This document shows positions 63,978 through 64,000 of a stretch of DNA of 64,000 nt, in pieces. This DNA comes from Bradyrhizobium sp. CCH5-F6 (GTDB lineage: Bacteria; Pseudomonadota; Alphaproteobacteria; Rhizobiales; Xanthobacteraceae). Position 1 is the first letter of the stretch. Each line of letters opens with the position of its first letter. Where the stretch lies: contig NZ_LSIC01000055.1 of assembly GCF_001556045.1 (NCBI RefSeq), positions 8,927-72,926 on the forward strand, written 5' to 3'. The notes beneath the pieces are model-generated. The model did not search any database. It had not been told where the DNA came from and was given only the letters and a program-made list of their open reading frames with translations. The position numbers and the translations under genes were made by a program.

Positions 63978-64000
63978 GTCATCCTTCGAGACGCCCGCCT
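63978..64000. repeat. Family B repeat, cut by window end
   Basis: TCATCCTTCGAGACGCCCGC matches the right half of the family B repeat at 20087-20199. Confidence 0.6.

Overview
The window is chromosomal DNA of a high-GC alphaproteobacterium, most likely a Bradyrhizobium or close relative (Nitrobacteraceae). Reasons: the gene order rpsT-dnaA-dnaN-recF-gyrB, a pair of secreted DUF3551 proteins, many acyl-CoA ligase, TctC and hydrolase genes, and dense short palindromic intergenic repeats typical of that group. No phage, transposase, integrase, CRISPR array or rRNA was found. About 60 protein genes and one tRNA are supported.

Layout. 1-10 kb: a membrane GGDEF/EAL protein, tRNA-Arg(CCG), TspO, DNA polymerase IV, a histidine kinase and small enzymes. 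10-12 kb: an operon of membrane protein, winged-helix regulator and a polyprenyl diphosphate synthase, with matching palindromic operators at the promoter and at the synthase start codon. 12-23 kb: a secreted trypsin-like protease, two DUF3551 proteins, a TctC binding protein, an acyl-CoA ligase, an HD-GYP protein, hydrolases, a polysaccharide export lipoprotein and MsrA.

23-36 kb is the replication gene cluster. rpsT has a strong promoter and a hairpin leader. A 1.2-kb non-coding stretch with a tight cluster of GANTC sites precedes dnaA. The usual dnaA-dnaN-recF-gyrB run is interrupted twice: by a DUF559 nuclease-like gene flanked by repeats between dnaN and recF, and by two related secreted proteins built on a repeated module between recF and gyrB.

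36-45 kb: a MurA-family enzyme with Asp in place of the usual catalytic Cys, an ECF sigma / anti-sigma / metal-sensor-like operon, an outer-membrane beta-barrel, a MATE exporter operon and a lone SMI1/KNR4-type protein. 45-64 kb: FUSC transporter, MmgE/PrpD, two serine hydrolases, a membrane-bound AraC regulator, pirin, PurC, an ABC-type membrane domain without its ATPase, succinate-semialdehyde dehydrogenase, a second acyl-CoA ligase, a PfkB sugar/nucleoside kinase, MurJ, TrpS and a universal stress protein.

Most of the window is ordinary chromosome. The items most worth a second look are the operator-controlled uppS operon, the repeat-module secreted pair, the Asp-type MurA and the GANTC cluster before dnaA. 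All family names rest on reading motifs by eye; no database search was run.
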